Source: Flavobacterium degerlachei
GTDB lineage: Bacteria; Bacteroidota; Bacteroidia; Flavobacteriales; Flavobacteriaceae
Direction: 5' to 3'
NCBI RefSeq assembly: GCF_900106645.1
Contig: NZ_FNMV01000005.1
Span: 62,001-126,000, forward strand
Length of the DNA stretch: 64,000 nucleotides
Below are positions 38,345 through 46,064 of this stretch, piece by piece; the first letter of the stretch is position 1; the number at the start of each line of letters is the position of its first letter. Made by a program: the position numbers and the translations under genes. Below the pieces are notes generated by a model. The model was not told the DNA's origin and ran no database searches. It saw only the letters and a list, made by a program, of their open reading frames with translations.

Positions 38345-39496
38345 ATGAATCTAAAAAAAACAATGTTATTGATTTTATTTGTAGTTAGTTTGACTGCATA
38401 TAAAAGTATTCCTGCGTCTGAAAATTATATTGATGTAGAAGATTTAAGACAAATGTATTCTAGTGGAAATTCAGCTAATTGGCCAAAACCGATTTTGGAT
38501 AGTACAGTGGATAAAACTTCTTTTGAGGATATTGGATCGCTTCCAGAGGTTAGCTTTCCAGATTACAATCCTTATTCAAAAGAAAAAGCAGTATTGGGTA
38601 AAACACTTTTCTTTGATTCCCGATTATCTCTTAGTGGACAAATTGCTTGTGCTTCATGCCATAATCCTGAGTTGGGTTGGACAGATAATTTAACGCGGTC
38701 TTTTGGTCACAACCGTCAAAACGGAAAGCGTAATGCTATGACTATTTTGAATTCGGGTTATGCTCAAACGCTTTTCTGGGATGGTAGAGCATCAAGTTTG
38801 GAAGATCAAGCGCAGTTTCCTATTGCAGATCCTTTAGAAATGAATGAGAAGTTGACTATTGCAGTTGATAAAATTGTGGCAGTAGAAGGCTATAAAAAAT
38901 TATTTGCCGCCGCATTTGGAGACGAAAAAATTTCTTTGGGAAGAATACAATATGCTATTGCTACTTTTGAAAGAACTATAAATAGCCCCAAAAGTAAATT
39001 TGATCAATTTGTTAGCGGGAAATCAGACGCATATACAGATGAGCAAGTGACTGGTTTGCATTTGTTTAGAACAAAAGCAGGTTGCATTAATTGTCATAAC
39101 ACTCCATATTTCAGTGACAATCAATTTCATAATGATGGCCAAACTTTATTTGGCACAAAAAACGAAGATTTTGGACGTTATAACATAACTGGCGATAAAA
39201 AAGATTTAGGAAAATTTAGAACTCCAACTATACGAGAGGTTGTTAATACTAGACCATGGATGCATCACGGGCATTTTCCTAGCTTACTAGATGTAGTTGA
39301 GTTTTATAATTTAGGGAATCCTTCACCAGTTCAAAAAAAATATTTAGGAACGGCCCGCGATTCTCTTTTACCTACGACTTCTCCTATTCTTAAAAAGTTG
39401 GATTTGAATAGAACTGAAATAAATGCGCTTTTATCATTCATAGAAACTTTAAGTACATCGAACCAGCGAATTATAATTCCAGAAATGCCAAAGTAA
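38345..39496 (+). CDS. di-heme cytochrome c peroxidase / MauG family protein
   Basis: It is a periplasmic di-heme protein that reduces peroxide or oxidises a partner. The 383-residue product has a signal peptide (MNLKKTMLLILFVVSLTAYK, cut near residue 24) without a lipobox. There are two heme-binding motifs, CASCH at residues 102-106 and CINCH at 247-251. Typical family segments are LGKTLFFDSRLSLSG, LFWDGRASSLEDQA and FRTPTIREVVNTRPWMHHG. It begins four bases after the surface lipoprotein gene and ends the operon. Whether it is a true peroxidase or a MauG-like oxidase cannot be told. Confidence 0.95.
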   Translation: MNLKKTMLLILFVVSLTAYKSIPASENYIDVEDLRQMYSSGNSANWPKPILDSTVDKTSFEDIGSLPEVSFPDYNPYSKEKAVLGKTLFFDSRLSLSGQIACASCHNPELGWTDNLTRSFGHNRQNGKRNAMTILNSGYAQTLFWDGRASSLEDQAQFPIADPLEMNEKLTIAVDKIVAVEGYKKLFAAAFGDEKISLGRIQYAIATFERTINSPKSKFDQFVSGKSDAYTDEQVTGLHLFRTKAGCINCHNTPYFSDNQFHNDGQTLFGTKNEDFGRYNITGDKKDLGKFRTPTIREVVNTRPWMHHGHFPSLLDVVEFYNLGNPSPVQKKYLGTARDSLLPTTSPILKKLDLNRTEINALLSFIETLSTSNQRIIIPEMPK

Positions 39497-39513
39497 GTTC
39501 TATTGATAGTTGT

Positions 39514-39561
39514 AAAAAAGATTCTAAACCATCCAATTGGAAGAGGTTTAGAATCTTTTTA
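39514..39561 (+). terminator. strong terminator closing the sigma/SusCD/peroxidase locus
   Basis: AAAAAGATTCTAAACC and GGTTTAGAATCTTTTT form a perfect 16-pair stem with a 14-base loop, followed by ATTT. It lies 17 bases after the peroxidase stop and marks the end of the operon. Confidence 0.9.
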
Positions 39562-39666
39562 TTTATGCATAGTTTTAAAGTAGATTCTTTTACAAAGGGA
39601 TAGATTTAAAAGACATGATATATTTTTCATTTAAAAACCAAATTTAATTTTACTTTAAGAGCTAAT

Positions 39667-40209
39667 TCAGATTTTATTCATCAGTAAATTTTCAGCAAGT
39701 AAAAGGTCTGTAGACGAATCGTCTGTGATCTTTAAGAAGTAGCTAGTTTGCCAATTTTGAGTTTTTACAGCCTGCTTACTTACTACGATGTCCCATGGCG
39801 AATAAACCCTGATGCCACGTTTTCCGGTTTTGGCATTCGTACTTACAATTCCCTTTGCAGCAAGTACAGTTTTAGGAAAGAAGAATTGTCCAAAATTGTC
39901 TTTACTTTTTACCGTGATAACAATAAAGTCAAAATCGTCTTGAATGTGGAATGGTTCGGTTATTCCATCCTGATTTCGTTGCCAAATTGTTACAAACTGT
40001 CCCGATTTTGTAGGTGTAATTTTAGAAACCCGATGTATAATTTTCTTTCCGTTAAGATGAAATAAACAGGCTCCATATTCAACACTTTCAATATTAACGG
40101 ATGGATTTGTTATGTCAAAACCGCATTTGTCATAGAGCCTTTCTTTGGCGATTTTCAAGTCGTTATGAAATGAATCGATTATTTCTATGGTGTTTTCGCG
40201 ATCTGTCAT
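39667..40209 (-). CDS. MepB family protein
   Basis: The 180-residue cytoplasmic protein is recognised as MepB-like from YGACLFHLNGKKIIHRVSK, TPTKSGQFVTIWQRN, DDFDFIVITVK, GQFFFPKTVLAAKGI and GKRGIRVYSPWD. MepB is named after a staphylococcal operon with a multidrug pump, but its own activity is unknown. No MATE pump or MarR regulator is next to it here, so the name does not imply drug resistance. It stands as a single gene; no TAnnTTTG box was found upstream. Confidence 0.85.
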   Translation of the reverse strand: MTDRENTIEIIDSFHNDLKIAKERLYDKCGFDITNPSVNIESVEYGACLFHLNGKKIIHRVSKITPTKSGQFVTIWQRNQDGITEPFHIQDDFDFIVITVKSKDNFGQFFFPKTVLAAKGIVSTNAKTGKRGIRVYSPWDIVVSKQAVKTQNWQTSYFLKITDDSSTDLLLAENLLMNKI

Positions 40210-40450
40210 ATTAATTTATGTTTTTTGTGGTGTTAACTACTATTGGTATTGTAGTTTTTCGTTTAAATAGGTTTAATAGCAAAAGGGATTTATACTATTT
40301 GTATATAAAAAGTATGTTCAGATTATGAGTCAAAAGAGTAAATCCTGTTCATGGAGTTAAAGCATAGATTACATAGACTTTCTCTATTATAATTCAGATA
40401 GGTTTTTAAAATAGGTCCAATTATCATTAATAGAAACTGCGATGAGATTA

Positions 40451-41737
40451 TTATGTTTTGGAATTAATACCAGTGTTTTTTTTATAGATCCACTCTAACA
40501 GAAAACAGCTGAAAATTATTGATAAAGCTACAATAACGCCAGTTTGATTAGATAAATATTGTTGCTGTATGAGTATCACTAAGGCAATAGTACAAAGTAA
40601 GAAACCCATTAGTGGGACAATCTTGTTTCCATTAATTTTATCATGTAATTTAAAGCCTACAAAATTTACAATCGCAAAAATTGATAGGAAACCAACACTT
40701 CCAGCCGTAGAAAGACTTTCTAGTTTTAATAAATTGGACACGGTTAATGTGGCTATTGCAGTTATTAGTAATCCAATGGGTTGGTTCCAAAGGGTACTTG
40801 TCAGGTGATGAGGTAATTCATCATCTTCGGCAATTTCATAACTGACTCTGCTACCTCCATACAAAGAAGCATTAATGGCAGAAAATGTCGAAATTAGAGC
40901 AGCAATGGTAATAATCGTAAAACCTATTTTTCCGAGCGTGGGTTCAGCAGCAGCAGCCAATACATAATCCTCTGCGGTTGCAATAGCGCTAAAGGGTAGA
41001 GAACCTACAGTTACAATCGCAATAATTACATACAATAAAATGACAAAAATGGTGGAATAATAGTATGCTTTTGGGATGTTTTTTTCAGGGTTTTCAATGT
41101 CTGGAGCCGCATTAGCAATGAGTTCAAAGCCTTCGTAAGCCACAAATATTACCATTCCTCCTGTTAAAAGCTTTATTGGAGTTTCCCAGTTTGAAACCGC
41201 AAGTTGGGATAAGTTAGGGTTGTCAAACAATCCGTAAATACCAATTAAGATAAATAAGAGTAAGATAGTGAGTTTGATAATGACAGCGTAGGATTCAATT
41301 TCGCCCACAACTTTTATACTATAATAATTTATGGAAGTTGCAAGGATAATTATACCACTAGCATATATATGAAAATCAACTGTTTTACTACTTATTGCGA
41401 ATAAATTAGGCGCATAAGAACCAAATGCCGAAGCATAAAGGGATAACATAATAATATAACTGACCCACAGTAGGTTATTCATGCCGCCACTAAAAATAGA
41501 TTTACCAAACCCTTGGTTTATAAATTTCACTGTTCCACCTCTGTCCGGATAGGCCAATGAGAGTTTAACGTAACTATAGGAAGTGATCAAAGCTATAATT
41601 CCCGCAAATAAGAATGCTATTGGTGTTCCGCCTTTCGCCAATGAAACAGCTAATCCAAGAACGGCAAATATCCCTCCGCCCACCATTCCTCCAATACCAA
41701 TTGACATTGCTTCTAAAAGCCCAATTTTTTTATTCAT
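40451..41737 (-). CDS. APC-superfamily amino acid permease
   Basis: This is an inner-membrane secondary transporter for amino acids or amines. The 428-residue product has about 12 hydrophobic spans. The first holds the substrate-binding kink GIGGMVGGGIFAVLG, and the sixth region has FVAYEGFELIANAAPDIENP. The C-terminus is short and basic (YKKNTGINSKT). It differs from the second APC permease at 44350. The substrate cannot be set from sequence, and there is no metabolic neighbour. Confidence 0.9.
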   Translation of the reverse strand: MNKKIGLLEAMSIGIGGMVGGGIFAVLGLAVSLAKGGTPIAFLFAGIIALITSYSYVKLSLAYPDRGGTVKFINQGFGKSIFSGGMNNLLWVSYIIMLSLYASAFGSYAPNLFAISSKTVDFHIYASGIIILATSINYYSIKVVGEIESYAVIIKLTILLLFILIGIYGLFDNPNLSQLAVSNWETPIKLLTGGMVIFVAYEGFELIANAAPDIENPEKNIPKAYYYSTIFVILLYVIIAIVTVGSLPFSAIATAEDYVLAAAAEPTLGKIGFTIITIAALISTFSAINASLYGGSRVSYEIAEDDELPHHLTSTLWNQPIGLLITAIATLTVSNLLKLESLSTAGSVGFLSIFAIVNFVGFKLHDKINGNKIVPLMGFLLCTIALVILIQQQYLSNQTGVIVALSIIFSCFLLEWIYKKNTGINSKT

Positions 41738-42043
41738 TCTTTTAAGTTCGTTGTAATTATACTCGAAGGAAGTTCATCTAAGAAAGTGAAGAGAACTTGT
41801 AAACGATCGGTTATTTGGTAAATATAATTGATTTCACCTACTAAAAGAAAGTGATTTGTAAAATGTATCTGTCAATTGGCACTGTTTGCAAGGGAATCGC
41901 ATACAAAGAATCTATTTGTCCCCAAAAATAGGAGGGTAAAATAGAATTAATGTAAATTAAGGATTTGAATCAAAAAAATAGTACACCAATTTTAATTGTC
42001 AGATTTTATTTTGCAATCTTTGGGGGCAAAAAAAAATAGCATT
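41738..42043. other. 306-base divergent intergenic region
   Basis: No gene is seen between the divergent permease and CDGSH genes. A near-consensus box AATCTTTG lies about 25 bases before the CDGSH start (first base A instead of T). No exact TAnnTTTG box on either strand and no strong inverted repeat were found. Confidence 0.4.
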
Positions 42044-42271
42044 ATGAGCAAGACAAAACTAATAATTAATCGCAACGGATCTATAAAAATAGAAGGTGAT
42101 TTTGAAATTATGGACAGTGAAGGTACCGTTTATGGATTAGAGGGAAGAACTGCATTGGGTCTTTGCCGTTGCGGATTATCATCTAATAAGCCTTTTTGTG
42201 ATGGTTCACACCGCAACAATTTTGAGCATGAAGCAGCAGCATTTGATTTGCCGCCAATGAAAACAAAATAA
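42044..42271 (+). CDS. CDGSH iron-sulfur domain protein
   Basis: This is a small 2Fe-2S protein, possibly for redox sensing or cluster transfer. From ATG 42044 the product is 75 residues; an upstream TTG at 41996 would add an unlikely tail. The cluster motif CRCGLSSNKPFCDGSH gives ligands C41, C43, C52 and H56, the three-cysteine one-histidine set of the family. The short soluble form with one CDGSH motif is common in bacteria. A terminator follows at 42301, and the SRAP gene converges on it. Confidence 0.95.
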   Translation: MSKTKLIINRNGSIKIEGDFEIMDSEGTVYGLEGRTALGLCRCGLSSNKPFCDGSHRNNFEHEAAAFDLPPMKTK

Positions 42272-42300
42272 AGAATTTCATTTACTACTTACACTTTATT

Positions 42301-42333
42301 AAAAGCTACATTTTCATTAATGTGGCTTTTTTT
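42301..42333 (+). terminator. terminator of the CDGSH gene
   Basis: AAAAGCTACATT and AATGTGGCTTTT pair over 12 positions with one T-G, loop TTCATT, followed by TTTATTTTTT. It lies 30 bases after the stop. Confidence 0.85.
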
Positions 42334-42363
42334 ATTTTTTTTGTTTCGTTATTTGGTAGGACA

Positions 42364-42993
42364 TTACTCAGCTGGAAAAGCCAAAAGATTGGGGTTATAA
42401 GCTGGAAAAGCAAATTGCTGGTATGGTATATCGCCAGACAGCCAGTCTTTTTCGTCTTTGCTTTTGAGCATTACAGGCATTCTCTTTTTGTTATTATGGA
42501 TGTATTCCATTGTTTTGTTGGCCTTTGTTGTCAAGATCGAAAACGAATTTAATATTTGATTGTTTTTAGGGTTTTTCCAAGAGGAGTAGATTCCTGCCAA
42601 CGAAAAAATGGCGTCTTCTGCAGAATAGATTGCAAATTTTTCTTTGCTTTTTCCTTTTTCGTCATTCCATCGCCATTCAAAATAAGCGATCACTATTACA
42701 AGGCATCGATTGTGAGTGACATCCTTGAATGAGGGTTTTTCGTCAAGAGTCTCGATTCTTGCGTTCAAAGTATTTTTTTTGATTGAATCATCAGCACTCC
42801 AAAAAGGAACTAATCCCCAATGGTAATCTTGTGCGATTATGTCAGGATTTTTGTCAATAATCAATGGATGGGTTTTATGAGCGAAACCATTTACTTCTCC
42901 TTGATAAAACTCCTCAGTGGTATCGTCAGCAATCGCATTATAACGCTTTGCGATTTCTTTAATGTTTGCTTTTATTTCGACTCTATAACACAT
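42364..42993 (-). CDS. SRAP (HMCES/YedK-like) DNA-protein crosslinking shield
   Basis: SRAP proteins react with abasic sites in single-stranded DNA and protect them. The 209-residue product keeps the key residues: Cys2 exposed after methionine removal (MCYR), N77 in LNARIET, E106 in AYFEWRW, and H166 in YIHNNKKRMPVML. Glycine of the usual MCGR is Tyr here, which may be a family variant. The spacing between the histidine and RMP is longer than in E. coli YedK. It is a single gene, convergent with the CDGSH gene. Confidence 0.93.
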   Translation of the reverse strand: MCYRVEIKANIKEIAKRYNAIADDTTEEFYQGEVNGFAHKTHPLIIDKNPDIIAQDYHWGLVPFWSADDSIKKNTLNARIETLDEKPSFKDVTHNRCLVIVIAYFEWRWNDEKGKSKEKFAIYSAEDAIFSLAGIYSSWKNPKNNQILNSFSILTTKANKTMEYIHNNKKRMPVMLKSKDEKDWLSGDIPYQQFAFPAYNPNLLAFPAE

Positions 42994-43122
42994 TTCGCGA
43001 TTTGTTGATTTATAGGTTTCCTAAGGCTGCCACTAAATTAAGCTTTATTTTTTGGAATATCGTTACTGAATAAAAGAGCTGTATTTTAAAAAATAAGGGA
43101 GCTAGTTCAAGAAACTAGTATT

Positions 43123-43923
43123 TTAATATGTTGTATATTTTGTAGCGTCAATTAATTCATACATTGGCTCATTTTCTAAGAAAACATCTAAATAAGCGGT
43201 GTGAGTTCCTCCAGCGATTATTAATATTCTATCATTTTTGTCTTTTGGTATGTCTGATAAGTTGGAGTACATTCTGAGGTTTCTCTTGTAAAACTCTGAT
43301 ACGATATCAGCACCTTCAAAATTGTTTTTGGTATGCATTGTCGCGAGATAATTGTAAAAATTAAAATGTTCCGACTTCCATTTTTTGGTATTCATTAATT
43401 GGAATTTACCTAATACACTAAGATTGTTAAACGCTTCGATATCTTTTTTGTATTTATTCAAAAAATCTTCAGTTGCCGGAGATTTAGATTCTTCAGCTAA
43501 TTTCATTAGTTGTGGATAGTCAAATCCTACTCTCGAATCAATGCCGTAAATATTTGCCACATTGGTTAAACGACCAACTTCAAAAGCAATAGAATTTATT
43601 TCCTCTGCCCAATTTGTAGTTGATGATTGATCTAATTTGTATTCCTGATAGATTATATTGGTTCCAGCTGTTTCTTGAGCAGGTATTTCTACACAAATTA
43701 TCGTAGGTTTAAATTTGGCTAATTCCTGTACGACTTTGTTTATTTGCTTTTTTACTTCTGGATTGTTGATGTCAACGGGAGATGTATTAGCATCAGTAGA
43801 TTTTGAAAGATGAAATGTAGCAAAGTTCAGTACTTTTATTTTTACGTTTTCAGAGGTTTTGTTTTGCGCTATTGATGGCAATATACTTGCTATGAGGATT
43901 AAAATTAGAAAGATTCTTTTCAT
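43123..43923 (-). CDS. DUF5694 secreted protein, TraB/EreA-like fold
   Basis: The 266-residue product has a signal peptide (MKRIFLILILIASILPSIAQ). Elements of the TraB/GumN/EreA superfamily are visible: VLNFATFHLS with H38 near the start, FKPTIICVEIP with a glutamate, RNLRMYSNL with arginine, and a C-terminal IIAGGTHTAYLDVFL. These positions match the metal-binding or catalytic residues of that superfamily. I assign DUF5694 from memory. The activity (peptidase or esterase-like) is unproven. A TACATTTG box lies 36 bases upstream. Confidence 0.8.
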   Translation of the reverse strand: MKRIFLILILIASILPSIAQNKTSENVKIKVLNFATFHLSKSTDANTSPVDINNPEVKKQINKVVQELAKFKPTIICVEIPAQETAGTNIIYQEYKLDQSSTTNWAEEINSIAFEVGRLTNVANIYGIDSRVGFDYPQLMKLAEESKSPATEDFLNKYKKDIEAFNNLSVLGKFQLMNTKKWKSEHFNFYNYLATMHTKNNFEGADIVSEFYKRNLRMYSNLSDIPKDKNDRILIIAGGTHTAYLDVFLENEPMYELIDATKYTTY

Positions 43924-43958
43924 TGTTGTTTGTTTTAGAAAGCCTTTGCTATTAAGTT

Positions 43959-43966
43959 CAAATGTA
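43959..43966 (-). promoter_or_regulatory. -7 box for the DUF5694 gene
   Basis: The plus strand reads CAAATGTA, so the minus strand is TACATTTG, an exact TAnnTTTG match 36 bases before the ATG. No TTG is seen at the -33 distance. Confidence 0.5.
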
Positions 43967-44133
43967 CATATCGTTATATAAATTCGATGTTTGTTAAAAT
44001 GATAGATAACCAGTATCTAAATCAAATATATACAAATTTCACTTTCTAGTATATTTACAGAGTATCTTTCTTCTTGATACATCGAAAGCATTTTTTGATT
44101 CTGTGTTTTAAAGGGTCGCAAGTTAATTAGATA

Positions 44134-44264
44134 GGCAAGCGGCGCGTGAAGGATAGCAGCGGAAATCCTCCCGTTTTTTCGGGAGATTGAAGCGAATAGC
44201 CTGACCTTGTTGCTGGCAAGGAGTTTTTGGATGTATGGAGTCTTTCTGCAACAAGGACACGCCC
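44134..44264 (+). repeat. flavobacterial structured interspersed element, copy C (second form)
   Basis: The core GGATAGCAGCGGAAATCC is followed by the hairpin CTCCCG-T6-CGGGAG, then GATTGAAGCGAATAGCCTG. A large arm CCTTGTTGC/GCAACAAGG follows, and the element closes with GCGTG/CACGC-type pairing (GGCGCGTG with ACACGCCC). The core resembles copies A, B and D (GATGGGAGTGGAAAT and GATTGTAACGACAGC in A), but the closing stem and 3' arm differ. It sits in the divergent gap before the permease gene, 86 bases ahead of its start. No ORF function is seen. Confidence 0.75.
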
Positions 44265-44306
44265 AAAAGAATATTGGTGTAACTCAAGCGATTTCGTAAA
44301 AAAGTA

Positions 44307-44314
44307 TATCTTTA
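44307..44314 (+). promoter_or_regulatory. near-consensus -7 box TATCTTTA for the permease
   Basis: TATCTTTA differs from TAnnTTTG only in the last base and lies 36 bases before ATG 44350. The preceding 40 bases come directly after repeat element C. No strong -33 TTG is seen. Confidence 0.35.
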
Positions 44315-44349
44315 GCCATTCCAAAAAACCAAAAAATCAAATTTTAGTT

Positions 44350-45756
44350 ATGCAAGAAAACGACCAAGACGATTTTAAAAGAGAACTGGGCTTATTTGAC
44401 GGAACAATGCTCGTTGTGGGTTCCATGATAGGGTCAGGAATATTTATTGTGAGTTCAGATATGGTACGCCAAGTGGGTTCTGCCGGATGGCTGATTGCCA
44501 TGTGGGTTCTTACAGGGGTTATTACCGTGATTGCAGCGGTGAGTTATGGTGAACTGAGTGCCATGTTTCCTAAAGCTGGTGGCCAATATGTATACATTAA
44601 AGAGGCTTACGGGAAGTTAATTGGGTTTTTATACGGCTGGAGTTTCTTTGCCGTGATACAAACTGGTACAATTGCTGCCGTGGGTGTAGCCTTTGCTAAG
44701 TTTACTGCTTATTTATTTCCAGTAGTCAGCGATTCGAATATTCTATATGAGCTGGGTGATTTTAAACTGAATGCAGCACAACTAGTTTCTATTTTTACTA
44801 TTATTTTACTGAGTTATATAAACAGTCGTGGGGTGAAAAACTCCAAGATTCTACAAACGATTTTAACGGTAATCAAGATTTTGTCTTTAGCTGGACTAAT
44901 TATTTTTGGCTTTATGGCTGCCAAAGCTGAGGTTTGGGATGCCAACTGGGTTAACGCCTGGGGATCACAATCGCTTGATTTAGCTACAGGGACCTGGATG
45001 CCTATCAGCGGAACAGTTTTGATATCGGCAATTTCTGCCGCCTTGGTGGGGTCAATATTCTCTAGTGTAGCTTGGGAAGGTGTCACTTTTATTGCTGGGG
45101 AAATTAAAAACCCAAAGCGCAATGTGGGATTGAGTTTGTTTCTAGGAACCTTAATTGTATGCTGTATTTATGTATTGGCAAATCTGATGTATCTGGCAGT
45201 TGTGCCTTTGCAGGATATTGCTACCGCTCCATCTGACCGAGTGGGTGTTGTGGCTTCACAAAATATTTTTGGCTCCATTGGGACATTGATTATTGCTTTG
45301 ATGATTATGATTTCGACTTTTGCCTGTAATAATGGATTAATTATGGCAGGAGCTAGAGTTTATTATACGATGGCTAAGGATGGAGTTTTCTTCAAGAAAG
45401 CTGCTGAGTTAAATAAAGCAAGTGTTCCGGCTTGGGCCTTATGGGCACAGTGTTTTTGGGCTTCGGCTTTGTGCTTGACTGGAAAATATGGTGATTTACT
45501 TGATTTTGTAGTGATTATCGTTTTGATATTTTACATACTAACGATTTTAGGAATATTCATCCTTCGTAGAAAAATGCCAGATGCCGAAAGACCGTACAAG
45601 GCTTTTGGGTACCCATTTTTACCAGGACTCTATATCGTTGTGGCAAGTGCTATTTGTATCGCTTTGTTTATTACTAAAACAAGTACTAGTGGATGGGGTG
45701 TGTTAATCATGTTACTAGGAGTGCCAGTTTATTATCTGACTAAAGCTAAAGAGTAG
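44350..45756 (+). CDS. APC-superfamily amino acid transporter (LAT-like)
   Basis: This is an inner-membrane amino acid permease. From ATG 44350 the product is 468 residues. The longer frame from 44227 would translate repeat element C and is rejected. It starts MQENDQDDFKRELGLFDG, and the first span has VGSMIGSGIFIVSSDMVRQVG, the unwound helix of the family. SSVAWEGVTFIAGEIKNPKRN is the second signature. About 12 spans are visible, ending VLIMLLGVPVYYLTKAKE. It resembles heteromeric-type L-amino acid transporters; the substrate is unknown. Confidence 0.93.
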   Translation: MQENDQDDFKRELGLFDGTMLVVGSMIGSGIFIVSSDMVRQVGSAGWLIAMWVLTGVITVIAAVSYGELSAMFPKAGGQYVYIKEAYGKLIGFLYGWSFFAVIQTGTIAAVGVAFAKFTAYLFPVVSDSNILYELGDFKLNAAQLVSIFTIILLSYINSRGVKNSKILQTILTVIKILSLAGLIIFGFMAAKAEVWDANWVNAWGSQSLDLATGTWMPISGTVLISAISAALVGSIFSSVAWEGVTFIAGEIKNPKRNVGLSLFLGTLIVCCIYVLANLMYLAVVPLQDIATAPSDRVGVVASQNIFGSIGTLIIALMIMISTFACNNGLIMAGARVYYTMAKDGVFFKKAAELNKASVPAWALWAQCFWASALCLTGKYGDLLDFVVIIVLIFYILTILGIFILRRKMPDAERPYKAFGYPFLPGLYIVVASAICIALFITKTSTSGWGVLIMLLGVPVYYLTKAKE

Positions 45757-45759
45757 TTT

Positions 45760-45855
45760 TTAGCGAGAACAAAGAAGAAAGAAAATAGAACAAAGAATAG
45801 CGAGAACAAAGAACAAAGAATATAGAGCAAAGAGCAAAGAGAGGTTGATAGTGAT
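45760..45855. repeat. purine-rich degenerate tandem repeat (GAACAAAGAATA-type)
   Basis: Words such as GAGAACAAAGAA, AGAACAAAGAATAG and GAGCAAAGAGCAAAGAG repeat imperfectly with a six- to twelve-base period. A pyrimidine-rich partner tract (about 45870-45908, with TTCTTTATTC and CTCTTTTCTCTC) follows, so the two could pair. It lies between a plus-strand permease and a minus-strand GAPDH terminator, and no gene is in it. Confidence 0.7.
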
Positions 45856-45923
45856 TAGCGAATCTTACTTCTATTTTCTTTATTCTAACCTCTTTTCTCT
45901 CTTTCTCCTAAAATTAACCATAA

Positions 45924-45960
45924 AAAAATCCGTCTCGTTGTAATAACGGGACGGATTTTT
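45924..45960. terminator. bidirectional terminator between permease and gap
   Basis: AAAAATCCGTCTCGTT and AACGGGACGGATTTTT form a 16-position stem with one mismatched or G-T pair, with A-run and T-run on the two sides. It can serve both the plus-strand permease gene and the minus-strand gap gene. Confidence 0.85.
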
Positions 45961-45984
45961 TATTTGATACAGGCTGGATTGCTG

Positions 45985-46035
45985 TAAACTTTAAATCTAA
46001 AACTTGAACTAAAAACTAAAAACTAAAAATCTGCA
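45985..46035. repeat. short-word tandem repeat (AACTAAAA-type)
   Basis: The tract repeats AACTTTAAATCTAAAACTTG-like and AACTAAAAACTAAAAA words of seven to eight bases. It resembles, in style, the degenerate tract at 241-300. It lies between the terminator and the end of the gap gene. No function is assigned. Confidence 0.5.
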
Positions 46036-46064
46036 AAAGCAATATCCAACCTGTAATTTGTCTG

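Noticed and set aside
39667..40209. MepB as evidence for a multidrug-resistance operon
   Set aside because: No MATE pump or MarR regulator lies beside it; the family name alone does not support resistance.
44227..44349. Longer N-terminus for the second APC permease
   Set aside because: The extra 41 codons translate the end of repeat element C and have no transporter-like sequence; ATG 44350 gives the normal family N-terminus.
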